NCBI RefSeq assembly: GCF_001592365.1
Contig: NZ_BCWU01000001.1
Location: forward strand, 248,001-312,000
Direction: 5' to 3'
Length of the DNA stretch: 64,000 nt
Source: Gordonia hydrophobica NBRC 16057
Lineage (GTDB): Bacteria; Actinomycetota; Actinomycetes; Mycobacteriales; Mycobacteriaceae
Part shown: positions 37,391 through 46,791 of the stretch, in pieces
Position numbering within the stretch: the stretch's first letter is position 1
Layout: each line of letters begins with the position of its first letter
Made by a program: the position numbers and the translations under genes
The notes under the pieces: generated by a model
Told to the model about the DNA's origin: nothing
Seen by the model: the letters and a program-made list of their open reading frames with translations, nothing else
The model's database searches: none

Positions 37391-37427
37391 TCGGCCCCTG
37401 TTCGCACGATGTGCGCGCAGGGGCCGA
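37391..37427. terminator. Terminator between hupB and mutT1
   Basis: Arms TCGGCCCCTG (37391-37400) and CAGGGGCCGA (37418-37427) with an inner CGCAC-GAT-GTGCG hairpin, between two convergent genes. Confidence 0.82.
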
Positions 37428-37448
37428 ACCCGTCTCCGGGCGCGCCGG

Positions 37449-38354
37449 TCACATCACCAGCGGTGTCGGGATGTGGTCGGCCGCCACCAGGTCGCCGTCG
37501 CGGGTGGTGAGGATCCACACGCTGCCCTTGAGGTTGTCCGAGGCCGGGAGCCCGACGCCGTCGACGGCCGCCCAGCGACGCAGGATCCCCGGAATCACCC
37601 CGCCCTGGCTGCAGACCACGTGGATGGAGCCGGTCTTGCGGCCGATCTTGCGCAGCCGTTCGTATCCGGCGTCCGGGTCGGCGTCGAACGCCTCCTCGGA
37701 CAGGGTCGGCTCCAGTTTGATGTCGGCGCGCAGCGATTCGGCGAGCGGCGTCAACGTCTGCACGCAGCGGGTCCGGTCGGCAGCGTGGAGACGGTGTCCG
37801 CCGTACAGGGGGAGCAGCTCGCGAAGCGCCGCCGCCTGCTGCACGCCGCACGCGTCCAGTGGCCGCAGCCGGTCGTCGCCGTCCCAGTCCTGGGGGTGAC
37901 CAGCCCACGCGTGCCGCACCACGATCGTCGTGTGCAGTTCACGCACCGGCCGTGCCGCGAACGTGTGCAGGACCGACCGATCGGCGTCGTAGCTGACTTT
38001 GTCGATCGCGTCGGGCACCGACAGCCACCGGAGGGCGTCGCATTCGTGGTTCGGGGTGAAGGCGCCGCCGACGGCCTCGGTGGCCCAGTAGCCGACGCGT
38101 TTGGGCGTCCCCGATCCGAGGCGGTACGCGACCGTCTGGAGATGGTGCCCGATGCGGATCTCGAACCCGGTCTCCTCGACCAACTCTCGCGCTGCGGTCA
38201 CCGGCAGGATCTCACCGGGCTCGGCCTTGCCCTTCGGCAGCGACCAGTCGTCGTACCGGGGACGGTGCACCAGTGCCACCTTGACCCCCGACGACTTGCT
38301 CGGCTTCCAGAGCACGCCGCCGCCCGCCCACACCGTCCGCATGGGACGACCCAT
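37449..38354 (-). CDS. mutT1: MutT1-type Nudix hydrolase with histidine-phosphatase domain
   Basis: A 301-residue two-domain sanitising enzyme. The N-terminal Nudix box is complete (GKAEPGEILPVTAARELVEETG). The C-terminal half is a histidine-phosphatase domain with VVRHAWAG replacing the RHG motif and a second region ADRTRCVQTLTPL. Mycobacterial MutT1 hydrolyses 8-oxo-dGTP and diadenosine polyphosphates. Its ATG shares one base with the ppk stop (TGATG), so both are translated together. Linkage with ppk is conserved in mycobacteria. Confidence 0.92.
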   Translation of the reverse strand: MGRPMRTVWAGGGVLWKPSKSSGVKVALVHRPRYDDWSLPKGKAEPGEILPVTAARELVEETGFEIRIGHHLQTVAYRLGSGTPKRVGYWATEAVGGAFTPNHECDALRWLSVPDAIDKVSYDADRSVLHTFAARPVRELHTTIVVRHAWAGHPQDWDGDDRLRPLDACGVQQAAALRELLPLYGGHRLHAADRTRCVQTLTPLAESLRADIKLEPTLSEEAFDADPDAGYERLRKIGRKTGSIHVVCSQGGVIPGILRRWAAVDGVGLPASDNLKGSVWILTTRDGDLVAADHIPTPLVM

Positions 38355-40567
38355 CAGGACTTGGCCGGATCGGCGTGATGGCGCTGCCGGATCATCATCT
38401 GTCGCTGGTGGTCGCGCACCTGTTCACCGGCCGCAGGCTGTGCCTGCCAACTGCCGTCGGAGCGCAGTTCCCAGCAGCGCGTGCGGGGATCCAGCGCGGA
38501 GACGAAGATGTCCTCCAGATCGGCGGCGAGGCGCCGATCGCGGACCTGAACCATCACTTCGACGCGGCGGTCCAGGTTGCGGTGCATCATGTCGGCGCTG
38601 CCGATCCAGTACTCGTTCTGAGCACCGAACTGCAGAATCCGCGAGTGCTCCAGGAACTGCCCGAGGATGGAGCGGACGACGATGTTCTCGCTGAGTCCTT
38701 CGACACCCGGACGCAACGCGCAGATGCCGCGCACGACCACCTCGACCGGCACCCCCGCCTGGGAGGCGCGGTAGAGCGCATCGATGACCTGCTCGTCGAC
38801 CAGCGCGTTGGCCTTCAATCGGATCCGCGCGCGGTCGTCGCCCGCGCGATGTGCCGCGATCTCGGCCTGGATCCGATCGATGATCCCCGTCCGGATGCCG
38901 TGCGGAGCCACCAGCACATTGCGGTACTCCTGTTTACGCGAGTAGCCGGTCAGCGTGTTGAACAGATCGGTCAGGTCCGCGCCGATCTCCGGCGCCGCGG
39001 TGAACAGACCCACGTCCTCGTAGAGACGAGCGGTCTTGGGGTTGTAGTTGCCGGTGCCGATGTGGCAGTACCGGCGCAGGGTGGAGCCTTCGCGGCGGAT
39101 CACCAGACACGTCTTGCAGTGCGTCTTGAGGCCGACGAGTCCGTAGACCACGTGGACGCCTGCCTGCTCCAGCGTGCGTGCCCATTTGATGTTGGCCTGT
39201 TCGTCGAAGCGCGCCTTGAGCTCCACCAGGGCGACGACCTGCTTGCCCGCCGCGGCGGCGTCGATCAGCGCGCGAACGATCGGCGAGTCGCCCGACGTGC
39301 GGTACAGGGTCTGCTTGATGGCGAGGACCTGCGGGTCGGCGGCGGCCTGCTCGATGAAGCGCTGGACGCTCGTCGAGAAGGAGTCGTACGGATGCTGCAC
39401 CAGGACGTCGCCGTCGCGCAGCGTGGAGAAGATGCTCTTCGGGGTCTCGCGCTCGCCGAACGCCGGGTGCGTGGCGGGGACGAACGGGCGTTCCTTCAGC
39501 GCGGGACGGTCCACGCCGTAGATCTGCCACAGGCACGTCAGATCCAGCAGCCCGGGGATCGCGACCACGTCGGCCGGATCCACATCGAGCTCACGCAGCA
39601 GCAGTTCCAGCATGTGCTCGGTCATGTCGTCGCCGACCTCGAGGCGCACCGGCGAACCGAAGCGGCGGCGGGCGAGTTCGCGCTCTAGGGCCTGCAGCAA
39701 GTCCTCGTCGCGGTCCTCATCCACCTCGAAATCGGCGTTGCGGGTCACCCGGAAGACGTGGTGTTCGACGATGTCCATGCCGGGGAAGAGCTCCGACAGG
39801 TTCGCGGCGATCAAGTTCTCGACGGGAAGGAACAGCGCCGGGCGCGGGGCGTCGTCGATCACGGTCGCGTCCGACGGCGCCAACTGGTCCACGCGGACGA
39901 ACCGGTTCACATTGTCCGGCACCTTGACACGGGCGAAGTGTTCGCCCCCGTAGCTGCCGGAGTCGTCGTCGTCCCCGGCACGGTCGCGCACGGTGACCGC
40001 CAGGTTCAGGCTCAAGCCCGAGATGTAGGGGAACGGGTGCGCGGGGTCCACCGCCAGCGGCGTCAGAATTGGGAACAGCTCGTTGTGGAAGTGCTCGCGC
40101 ATCCGGGTGCGCTGCGCGGCGCTCAGGTCGTCCCAACCGATGATCTTGATGTTCTCGGCGGTCAGAGCGGGCAAGACCGAGTCGCGGAACACGCGCGCGT
40201 GTCGATCGGACACCTTCTGGCTGCGCAGGGCGATCATCTGCAACTGTTCGCGCGGTGAACGGCCGTCGGCCGACCGGACCGACAGTCCGGTCTCGTCGCG
40301 GCGTTTCAGTCCGGCGACGCGGACCATGAAGAACTCATCGAGATTCGAGGCGAAGATCGCGAGGAACTTGGCGCGCTCCAGGAGCGGCAGCGAGACGTCC
40401 TCGGCCAGTGCCAACACGCGGGAGTTGAAATCGAGCCAACTGAGCTCTCGGTTGAAATAGCGGTCGATGGGCAGGTCCGCTGTTTCATCAGGGTCCACAG
40501 TCTCCGCGGGCAGGGCAGCCGGCAGGTCCGTCTGTGGTTCAGTCTCGATCTCGTCCGTGGCACTCAC
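38354..40567 (-). CDS. ppk: Polyphosphate kinase 1
   Basis: A 737-residue enzyme that reversibly makes inorganic polyphosphate from ATP. It has the N-terminal helical domain ([22 protein letters not shown]), the head domain and two catalytic C-terminal domains; the phosphorylated histidine is in [24 protein letters not shown] start at 40567, 36 bp after cofC. Polyphosphate, oxidised-nucleotide hydrolysis and F420 synthesis are thus one transcription unit, cofC-ppk-mutT1. Confidence 0.96.
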   Translation of the reverse strand: MSATDEIETEPQTDLPAALPAETVDPDETADLPIDRYFNRELSWLDFNSRVLALAEDVSLPLLERAKFLAIFASNLDEFFMVRVAGLKRRDETGLSVRSADGRSPREQLQMIALRSQKVSDRHARVFRDSVLPALTAENIKIIGWDDLSAAQRTRMREHFHNELFPILTPLAVDPAHPFPYISGLSLNLAVTVRDRAGDDDDSGSYGGEHFARVKVPDNVNRFVRVDQLAPSDATVIDDAPRPALFLPVENLIAANLSELFPGMDIVEHHVFRVTRNADFEVDEDRDEDLLQALERELARRRFGSPVRLEVGDDMTEHMLELLLRELDVDPADVVAIPGLLDLTCLWQIYGVDRPALKERPFVPATHPAFGERETPKSIFSTLRDGDVLVQHPYDSFSTSVQRFIEQAAADPQVLAIKQTLYRTSGDSPIVRALIDAAAAGKQVVALVELKARFDEQANIKWARTLEQAGVHVVYGLVGLKTHCKTCLVIRREGSTLRRYCHIGTGNYNPKTARLYEDVGLFTAAPEIGADLTDLFNTLTGYSRKQEYRNVLVAPHGIRTGIIDRIQAEIAAHRAGDDRARIRLKANALVDEQVIDALYRASQAGVPVEVVVRGICALRPGVEGLSENIVVRSILGQFLEHSRILQFGAQNEYWIGSADMMHRNLDRRVEVMVQVRDRRLAADLEDIFVSALDPRTRCWELRSDGSWQAQPAAGEQVRDHQRQMMIRQRHHADPAKS

Positions 40568-40603
40568 GCGTCAATTGTGAACCATGCCCGCGGCCCTGTC
40601 CTG

Positions 40604-41311
40604 TCAGCTCCGGAGAAACTCGCCGTTCGTGTCGGATCGGGCGCCCGGTGCGACCGAAGTGACCGCGCGCTCTGTGCGCGGACCCAGACCGAGTCGGGCC
40701 GCCGCCGCGAGGTCGTCGGGCGTGTCGACGTCGGTGCGCAGTCGCGCCCACCGCGCGCGGCCCGGATCGAGTTCCACCGCGCCCGCCGTCCGGTGCGCCG
40801 CGGCGGAGCCGGGGCCGAACCGCGGGGCGAACACGACGCCCGAGCGGACGACGAGCAGCGCCGTGCCCGTCCCGCTGCGGTCGGCGACGAACGTCGCGTC
40901 GACGTCGTGTCCAAGCACCTCGTCGGCCTCGGCGAGCGCTGCGGTCAGCGTGGCGGCGTCGAGCGCGGCGAGGTCGGCTTGCAACGCGGCGACGGTGTCG
41001 ACGTGCGCGTCGGCGTGGGCGTGTGCGAGGCCGTGCGCCAACGCGGCATTGAGGGGCGAGAGGCTGCCGGCCGGCGGTTCGGCGAGTGTCCGGGCCCCGA
41101 AGGCGGCGGCGATCTCATCGACGCGGGGGTCGGGGGTCACCACCGTCACGCGGGAGATCCCGGCGCCCTGGACGGCTGCGAGCGTGTCGGCGAGCATCGC
41201 CGCCACCAAATCGCGACGGCGGTCGGCGGGACCGACGGCCGAGAGCCGCGATTTCGCGGCGTCGAGCCGCTTCACGGCGAGGACGACGGCGACCGAAGGC
41301 GAAGCGGGCAT
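40604..41311 (-). CDS. cofC: Phosphoenolpyruvate/2-phospho-L-lactate guanylyltransferase (CofC/FbiD)
   Basis: A 235-residue nucleotidyltransferase of coenzyme F420 synthesis that activates phosphoenolpyruvate (or phospholactate) with GTP for transfer to Fo. The N-terminal VAVVLAVKRLDAAKSRLS, the segment RRRDLVAAMLADTLAAVQGAG and the C-terminal RLRTDVDTPDDLAAAARLGLG are typical. M. tuberculosis FbiD (Rv2983) has the same place beside ppk. Start at 41311 (MPASPSV); ATG at 41320 is possible. Confidence 0.9.
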   Translation of the reverse strand: MPASPSVAVVLAVKRLDAAKSRLSAVGPADRRRDLVAAMLADTLAAVQGAGISRVTVVTPDPRVDEIAAAFGARTLAEPPAGSLSPLNAALAHGLAHAHADAHVDTVAALQADLAALDAATLTAALAEADEVLGHDVDATFVADRSGTGTALLVVRSGVVFAPRFGPGSAAAHRTAGAVELDPGRARWARLRTDVDTPDDLAAAARLGLGPRTERAVTSVAPGARSDTNGEFLRS

Positions 41312-41438
41312 GCACACCATGGTGCAGCACCGGCCGGCCGAGTGCCGCGGCGGTCGCCGCACACCCCAATCCAGTCGAACCGCACCGGAGGAGCGATAGG
41401 GTGGACCGCAGTTTCGTCCACCGGGCTAGGAGTGCGAG

Positions 41439-42455
41439 TTGCGAGCAGTAGTGATGGGTGCGGGGTCATGGGGCACGGCCGTGGCGAAGGTGCTGGCCGA
41501 CGCAGGCAACGATGTCAAGATCTGGGCGCGCCGCAGTGAGCTGGTGGATCAGATCAACACCCATCACGAGAACCGCGACTATCTGGCTGGCTATCCGCTC
41601 CCGGACACCATCCGCGGGGTCGCCGCCGTCGAGGAGGCCCTCAGCGACGTGGACCTCGTCGTCTGCGCCGTGCCGTCTCAATCGCTGCGCGGCAACCTGG
41701 AGCAGTGGCGCGAACATCTGCCCGCCGATGCCGTGCTGTTGTCGCTGGCGAAGGGCGTGGAGATCAGCTCCGGTAAGCGGATGAGCGAGGTGATCGCGGA
41801 AGTCACCGAGTTCCCGGCCCGCCAGATCGCGGTGCTGTCCGGACCCAACCTCGCGAAAGAGGTGGCGCAGGGCCAGCCTGCGGCGACCGTCATCGCCTGC
41901 GTCGACGAGGACCAGGCCAAGCGGGTGCAGGAGGCGTTCGCGACCGGCTACTTCCGGCCGTACACCAACGTCGACGTGGTCGGCTGCGAGATCGGCGGCG
42001 CGGCCAAGAACGTGATCGCCCTGGCCTGCGGGATGGCATCCGGTCTCGGGTTCGGCGAGAACACGCTCGCGACGATTATCACGCGGGGGCTCGCCGAGAC
42101 CATTCGGCTCGGCGCCTCCCTCGGCGCCGACATCACCACGCTGGCGGGCCTCGCAGGCATCGGCGACCTCGTCGCCACCTGCTCGTCGCCGCTCTCGCGC
42201 AACCGCACCTTCGGCGCCCGGTTGGGGGAGGGCGCCACCCTGGAGGAGGCGCAGGCCGCGACCAACGGCCAGGTGGCCGAAGGCGTCAAGTCCTGCGCGT
42301 CGGTGTTGGCCCTCGCCCGGGAGAACGGCGTGGACATGCCGCTGACCGAAGCGGTGAACCGGGTGTGCCACGAGGGCATGTCGGTGCCGGACATGGTCGC
42401 CTCACTGCTGGGTCGTAGCACCAAGCCCGAGGTGTACGGGGCCGCGGCGCCGTAG
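41439..42455 (+). CDS. gpsA: NAD(P)H-dependent glycerol-3-phosphate dehydrogenase
   Basis: A 338-residue enzyme supplying sn-glycerol 3-phosphate for phospholipids. The nucleotide motif is [18 protein letters not shown], the catalytic lysine is in SGPNLAKEV and the second lysine in [13 protein letters not shown]. The TTG at 41439 is taken as start because AGGAG lies 6 nt upstream; a GTG at 41451 would remove four residues. Matches M. tuberculosis gpdA2; the ddl gene that often follows it is absent here. Confidence 0.94.
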   Translation: MRAVVMGAGSWGTAVAKVLADAGNDVKIWARRSELVDQINTHHENRDYLAGYPLPDTIRGVAAVEEALSDVDLVVCAVPSQSLRGNLEQWREHLPADAVLLSLAKGVEISSGKRMSEVIAEVTEFPARQIAVLSGPNLAKEVAQGQPAATVIACVDEDQAKRVQEAFATGYFRPYTNVDVVGCEIGGAAKNVIALACGMASGLGFGENTLATIITRGLAETIRLGASLGADITTLAGLAGIGDLVATCSSPLSRNRTFGARLGEGATLEEAQAATNGQVAEGVKSCASVLALARENGVDMPLTEAVNRVCHEGMSVPDMVASLLGRSTKPEVYGAAAP

Positions 42456-42488
42456 AACGCCGACTGACTCGGTCGCGGGCGCGCCGGA

Positions 42489-43085
42489 TCAGTCGCCGAA
42501 GTCGAGCGGCGCGGGCGTCAAGTTCTCGGCGATCAGCGCCGACAGATCGGTGATCGGTCCGTTGCCCGCCTGGACCGGCACCCACACGGCGATGTACGGG
42601 CGATGGTCGACGCTCACGAACGCCTGACCGGTGCCCGACTCGCTGTCAGTGAGAAACCACTGGATCGGGTTGATCACCTGGAGCGCGCTGGTGGGCGCCA
42701 GATCCGTCGGGCGTTGCACACCGCAGCGCAGCACCAGCGGATCCGATCCCTCTTTGCGCCAGCGGACGGTGGTGTCGTCGATGGTCTTGTCGTTGAAGTC
42801 GCCGAGCCGGGCGGGCAGTTTCGCGATGAAGTCGGTGCATTTGTCGGCGCCCGGGCCGCCCGTCGCGTAGCCGTCGATGGGCGAGGTCGGGGTCCCGTTG
42901 CCCGAGTACTTCAGGGCGGCGAAGGCGATGAACCCCGCGATCACCAACACCGGCACCGTGATCAGCGTCGCGATGAGGGCTGGACTCAGTCGTGCGCTGG
43001 GATCGGCGTCCGCCGTGGCAGTGTCGGTGGACGGCCGCACAGTGGGCTCGTCGTCACCGGTCGGCGTATCGGGCACATCGCTCAT
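42489..43085 (-). CDS. DUF3515-family membrane-anchored protein
   Basis: A 198-residue protein with an acidic N-terminal region (MSDVPDTPTGDDEPTV), one membrane helix (LIATLITVPVLVIAGFIAFAAL) and an exported domain with the DUF3515 pattern CTDFIAKLPARLGD and a second cysteine in VLRCGVQRP, likely disulfide-bonded. Position between gpsA and thiL matches Rv2980. Function unknown. Convergent with gpsA; 33 bp separate the two. Confidence 0.82.
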   Translation of the reverse strand: MSDVPDTPTGDDEPTVRPSTDTATADADPSARLSPALIATLITVPVLVIAGFIAFAALKYSGNGTPTSPIDGYATGGPGADKCTDFIAKLPARLGDFNDKTIDDTTVRWRKEGSDPLVLRCGVQRPTDLAPTSALQVINPIQWFLTDSESGTGQAFVSVDHRPYIAVWVPVQAGNGPITDLSALIAENLTPAPLDFGD

Positions 43086-43169
43086 GATGCCAGTCTTGCC
43101 GATGATCCCGGTCGGTGAGAAATCTTCTCGGTGAGAAATCGCCGGTGCGGGCGTGTCGCGAGCGGCCGG

Positions 43170-43175
43170 TAGCAT
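43170..43175 (+). promoter_or_regulatory. -10 hexamer of thiL, probable leaderless start
   Basis: TAGCAT is 7 nt before the GTG at 43183 and helps choose that start over the GTG at 43153. Confidence 0.45.
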
Positions 43176-43182
43176 CGTCGCA

Positions 43183-44154
43183 GTGAAGACGGTGGGCGAG
43201 GTCGGCGAGCGCGCATTGATCGCGATGTTCACCGATGCGGCGAGGACAGGGCCGGGCGACGTCGTGATCGGTTCCGGCGACGACGCCGCGGTCTTCGTGC
43301 CCACCGGTCCGGTGGTGGTCAGCACCGACACCGCCGTCGCCGGCCGACACTTCCGATTCGACTGGTCCAGCCCGCGACAGATCGGGGCGCGCGCGGTGGT
43401 GCAGAGCGCTGCCGACATCGCGGCGATGGGCGGCGTTCCGACCGGAGTCGTCGTCTCCATCGGCTGCCCTCCGACCACCCCCGTCGACCGCATTCTGGAA
43501 CTCAACGCGGGCATCGTCGCGCAGACGCACGCCTACGGCGCGAAGGTCCTCGGCGGCGATCTGGTGTCGGCGGCGGAGGTGGTGCTGACGGTCACCTCGC
43601 TCGGCGTGCTCGACGGGACCGCGGCCGTCGCGCTGTCCGGGGCGCGCGGGGGCGACGTCTTGGCCGTCAGCGGTCCGCTCGGCGGACCGGCGGGCGGGTT
43701 GGCCGCGCTCGCCGCCGTCGAACACGGTGCGGACCGGGCCCTGCTGGCCGAGTTCTCCTCCCTGGTCGACAACCATCGGCTGCCGCAGCCCGACCTGGCT
43801 CAGGGGCGGATCGCGGCCCTCGCCGGAGCACATGCGATGACCGACGTGTCGGACGGTCTGGTGGAGGAGCTCATCACCATGTCCGCAGCGTCGCACGTGC
43901 GGCTCGACGTGGAGTCGGCGCGGATCCCGCAGGCGGACGGCCTCGACGAACTCGGTGCGGCGCTCGGTGTGGATCCGCTGCGATGGACGCACGGCGGCGG
44001 GGAGGAGCACGAGTTGCTGGCCTCGTTCTCGCCTCCGTCGGTGCCGGACGGCTGGACCGTGATCGGGCGGGTGACCGCGGCGGCGCCGGGCGCATGGATC
44101 GACGGCGCACCGGTGGGCGAGATCCGCGGGTGGCAATCGTTCACACAAGCGTGA
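43183..44154 (+). CDS. thiL: Thiamine-monophosphate kinase
   Basis: A 323-residue ATP-dependent kinase that makes the cofactor thiamine diphosphate. Motifs: GEVGERALI, the Mg/ATP site VIGSGDDAAVF, VVSTDTAVAGRHFRFDW and the C-terminal MTDVSDGLVEEL with GGGEEHELLASF. The GTG at 43183 fits the upstream -10. First gene of a run with the carbonic-anhydrase-like gene and ung; the gap to the next gene is 17 bp. Confidence 0.92.
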   Translation: MKTVGEVGERALIAMFTDAARTGPGDVVIGSGDDAAVFVPTGPVVVSTDTAVAGRHFRFDWSSPRQIGARAVVQSAADIAAMGGVPTGVVVSIGCPPTTPVDRILELNAGIVAQTHAYGAKVLGGDLVSAAEVVLTVTSLGVLDGTAAVALSGARGGDVLAVSGPLGGPAGGLAALAAVEHGADRALLAEFSSLVDNHRLPQPDLAQGRIAALAGAHAMTDVSDGLVEELITMSAASHVRLDVESARIPQADGLDELGAALGVDPLRWTHGGGEEHELLASFSPPSVPDGWTVIGRVTAAAPGAWIDGAPVGEIRGWQSFTQA

Positions 44155-44171
44155 CCTGATTAGATCGTCGC

Positions 44172-44693
44172 ATGGCTGTCTACGCACTCGGCGATCGTGA
44201 ACCGGTCCTCGGCAACGATGTCTTCATTCATCCCGACGCGACGGTGATCGGCGCCGTCACGCTCGGCGACGGGGTCTCGATCTGGCCCGGCTGCGTGCTG
44301 CGCGGCGACTACGGAACCATCACCATCGGCGCCCGCAGCAACATCCAGGACGGCACCGTCATCCACTGCACCTTCGTCGATCCCACCGTGCTCGGGGCCG
44401 GTTGCGTGGTGGGCCACAACGCCCACATCGAAGGCTCGACGATCGGCGACAACTGCCTGATCGCCTCCGGGTCCATCGTCCTCAACAAGTCGGTGATCGG
44501 CGCCGGTTCGGTGGTCGGAGCGGGGGCTGTGGTCCCGTTCGGCTTCGAGGTCCCCGAACGGTCGATGGCGCTGGGCGTTCCCGCCAAGATCCGTGCGGGC
44601 TACCAGGTGCCCGAAGGCCACGTCGACGACAACGTGGAGCTGTACTACCAGAACGCGCAGTACTACCGGCAGAACCTTCGGAGGCTCGATTAA
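44172..44693 (+). CDS. Gamma-carbonic-anhydrase-family hexapeptide-repeat protein
   Basis: A 173-residue left-handed beta-helix protein of the gamma-class carbonic anhydrase family. Hexapeptide repeats run from about residue 20 to 135. Three possible zinc histidines are in VIHCTF and [10 protein letters not shown], as in CamH-type enzymes. Activity is likely but not certain, since many family members are inactive or bind other ligands. It lies 1 bp from ung. Confidence 0.87.
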   Translation: MAVYALGDREPVLGNDVFIHPDATVIGAVTLGDGVSIWPGCVLRGDYGTITIGARSNIQDGTVIHCTFVDPTVLGAGCVVGHNAHIEGSTIGDNCLIASGSIVLNKSVIGAGSVVGAGAVVPFGFEVPERSMALGVPAKIRAGYQVPEGHVDDNVELYYQNAQYYRQNLRRLD

Positions 44694-44694
44694 A

Positions 44695-45372
44695 GTGTCG
44701 GCGAAACCGCTCTCTGAACTGATCGATCCGGGCTGGGCGAAGGCGCTGGCGCCGGTGGAGCCGGTGGTCGCGCGGATGGGCGAGTTCCTGCGCGCAGAGA
44801 ACGCCGCGGGACGCCGCTATCTGCCCGCCGGCCAGAACGTGCTCCGCGCGTTCACCCATCCGTTCGACGACGTGCGCGTGCTGATCGTCGGTCAGGATCC
44901 GTACCCGACGCCCGGGCACGCCGTCGGATTGAGCTTCTCGGTGGCCCCTGATGTCGCGCCGATCCCGCGGTCGCTGCAGAACATCTACAAGGAGTACTGC
45001 GACGACCTCGGGTTTCCGCGTCCGGCCACCGGCGACCTCACACCGTGGGCCGAGCAGGGCGTGCTGCTGCTGAACCGGGTGCTGACGGTGATGCCCGGCG
45101 AGCCGGCGTCGCACCGGAACAAGGGGTGGGAGGCGGTCACCGAGTGCGCGATCAAGGCACTCGCCGCGCGCGACGAACCGCTGGTCGCGATCCTGTGGGG
45201 CAACGACGCCCGTCGTCTCGCCGAGTGGCTGCCCGACGTCCCGACCATCGAGTCGGTGCATCCGTCGCCGCTGTCGGCGTCGCGTGGGTTCTTCGGCTCC
45301 CGGCCGTTCTCGCGCGCCAATGACGAACTCCTCGACATCGGCGGCGAGCCGGTGGACTGGCGACTGCCCTGA
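44695..45372 (+). CDS. ung: Uracil-DNA glycosylase
   Basis: A 225-residue family 1 uracil-DNA glycosylase that removes uracil from DNA. The water-activating motif [17 protein letters not shown] and the Leu-loop [17 protein letters not shown] are intact. GTG at 44695, immediately after the preceding stop, with GGAGG upstream. The thiL-ung linkage is conserved in mycobacteria. Confidence 0.95.
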   Translation: MSAKPLSELIDPGWAKALAPVEPVVARMGEFLRAENAAGRRYLPAGQNVLRAFTHPFDDVRVLIVGQDPYPTPGHAVGLSFSVAPDVAPIPRSLQNIYKEYCDDLGFPRPATGDLTPWAEQGVLLLNRVLTVMPGEPASHRNKGWEAVTECAIKALAARDEPLVAILWGNDARRLAEWLPDVPTIESVHPSPLSASRGFFGSRPFSRANDELLDIGGEPVDWRLP

Positions 45373-45380
45373 TCGAGCCG

Positions 45381-45420
45381 GTGCGGTGAGTGCTCGGTCC
45401 GCGGTGAGTGCTTACCGCAC
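45381..45420. repeat. Direct and inverted repeat at ung/crotonase junction
   Basis: GCGGTGAGTGCT occurs twice (45383-45394 and 45401-45412), and GTGCGGT (45381-45387) pairs with ACCGCAC (45414-45420). The convergent genes end here, so the hairpin may be a weak terminator; the second repeat reaches the crotonase stop codon. Confidence 0.5.
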
Positions 45421-46200
45421 GCCGCGGTAGTCGGGCGCCCGCTTGGCGAGGAAGGCGTCGACGCCCTCGATGCCCTCGGCCGTCGCGCTGAGCACCGAGA
45501 TGGACGCGCCCTCGGCGGCGAAATGGTCGGTCAGCGACCGCGTGGCGCCCTCGTGCACCAGCCTGCGGATGGCGCGGTACGAGCCGCGGGGGCCCGCGGC
45601 GAGCGTCGCAGCGGCCTCGTACGCCTTCTGCTCCACGGCGTCGTCGGCGACGATCTCCGACAGGATGCCGAGCTCCAGTGCACGCTCGGCGTCGAGGATC
45701 TGGTCGGTCATGATGATGTGCCGGGCGCGGGCGGCGCCGACGACGCGCGGCAACTGCCACGACATGCCGCCGTCGGGCGACAGGCCGATGCCGGGGTAGG
45801 CCGGACGCAGCTTGGTGGACGTGCCGCCGATCGCGATGTCGGCGTGCAGCACCAGGCTCATGCCCGCACCGGCGGCCCAGCCCTTGACCGCCGCGACGAC
45901 GGGGAGCTGCGACTCGTAGAGGTACGCGAGCGTGGAGTGCAGGTCGTCGGCCAGGCCGCGCAGGTAGTCGGCCCGGTCGTCGGCTGCAGCGAACTGGGCG
46001 ACGTTGCCGCCGGCGCAGAAGTTCTTGCCGTCACCGCGCAGGACGACGACGTCGGCGTCGAGGGCGCCGCGGGTCACCGCGCGGAGGGCGTCCCGCGATT
46101 CCAGAACCAGTTCGTGGTCGAGCGCGGTGCCTGCGTTCGCGGTGGACATGGTGAGCGTGAGGATGCCGTTGTCGTCGACATGAACCAGATCAGAAGCCAT
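45412..46200 (-). CDS. Enoyl-CoA hydratase/isomerase, PaaG-like
   Basis: A 262-residue crotonase-fold protein. FCAGGNVAQFAAADD forms part of the oxyanion hole. The classical catalytic glutamates are replaced (AGAGMSL and the segment RPAYPGIGLSPDGGMSWQLPR); the Asp in LSPDGG matches the catalytic Asp of PaaG-type isomerases of phenylacetate breakdown. No other paa gene is nearby, so the substrate is unsure. A TetR-like palindrome lies just before the ATG. Confidence 0.82.
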   Translation of the reverse strand: MASDLVHVDDNGILTLTMSTANAGTALDHELVLESRDALRAVTRGALDADVVVLRGDGKNFCAGGNVAQFAAADDRADYLRGLADDLHSTLAYLYESQLPVVAAVKGWAAGAGMSLVLHADIAIGGTSTKLRPAYPGIGLSPDGGMSWQLPRVVGAARARHIIMTDQILDAERALELGILSEIVADDAVEQKAYEAAATLAAGPRGSYRAIRRLVHEGATRSLTDHFAAEGASISVLSATAEGIEGVDAFLAKRAPDYRGVR

Positions 46201-46212
46201 GCCGAGTACTTT

Positions 46213-46226
46213 ACTGAACGCTCGGT
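46213..46226 (-). promoter_or_regulatory. TetR-type operator candidate
   Basis: ACTGAACGCTCGGT is an imperfect palindrome (5 of 7 positions per half match) 13 nt before the crotonase start codon, like ACCGANCGNTCGGT-type sites of actinobacterial TetR regulators of acyl-CoA genes. No TetR gene is in the window. Confidence 0.4.
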
Positions 46227-46343
46227 CGTGATGGGTTCGGAGGGAGGGCAACGAGGTTCACCGATCCTGGTTGCCGCCCGGGGCCGGACACGACGAAATC
46301 GCCGCCCGGCACTGCCGGACGGCGATCGTGAAGCGTTAGTCGC

Positions 46344-46535
46344 TCAGGCCTGGACGGTCTTGCCGGCCTTGAGGCACGAGGTGCACACGTTCTGGCGCTT
46401 CTTGTTGCCGGGGGCAACCTCAACGCGCACGGACTGGATGTTCGGGTTCCAGCGCCGGTTGGTGCGCCGGTGCGAGTGCGAGACCGACTTGCCGAAGCCA
46501 GGGCCCTTACCGCAAACGTCACATACGGCAGCCAT
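46344..46535 (-). CDS. rpmB: 50S ribosomal protein L28, zinc-binding form
   Basis: A 63-residue ribosomal protein. [29 protein letters not shown] and [10 protein letters not shown] show two CxxC pairs that bind zinc, so this is the C+ form; actinobacteria often also carry a zinc-free paralogue induced under zinc shortage. It stands alone, divergent from the DAK2 gene across 256 bp. Start ATG 46535 with AGGGAG upstream. Confidence 0.96.
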   Translation of the reverse strand: MAAVCDVCGKGPGFGKSVSHSHRRTNRRWNPNIQSVRVEVAPGNKKRQNVCTSCLKAGKTVQA

Positions 46536-46791
46536 TTCGAACTCCCTTGGTAGAAAATGGTGGTCAATGGTCAGCCGACTGTAGAGCGCTGCAAGGCGCG
46601 CCGCGTCTATCGGCAACCTGACCAGAATAACCGCGAAACCGGTCGTGACCAAATCGGGCTGCTCGATGCCTCCGAGTCCTGCACCGGGGTCGTCCGATAC
46701 GTCTGTGTCGGCGGGGGACGGTAACCTCAGGCGCAAGAGTGAGCGTAGACGGTCGGCGCGGGCGGCGGGGACAGAAAGGGCGGGTGGAGAA

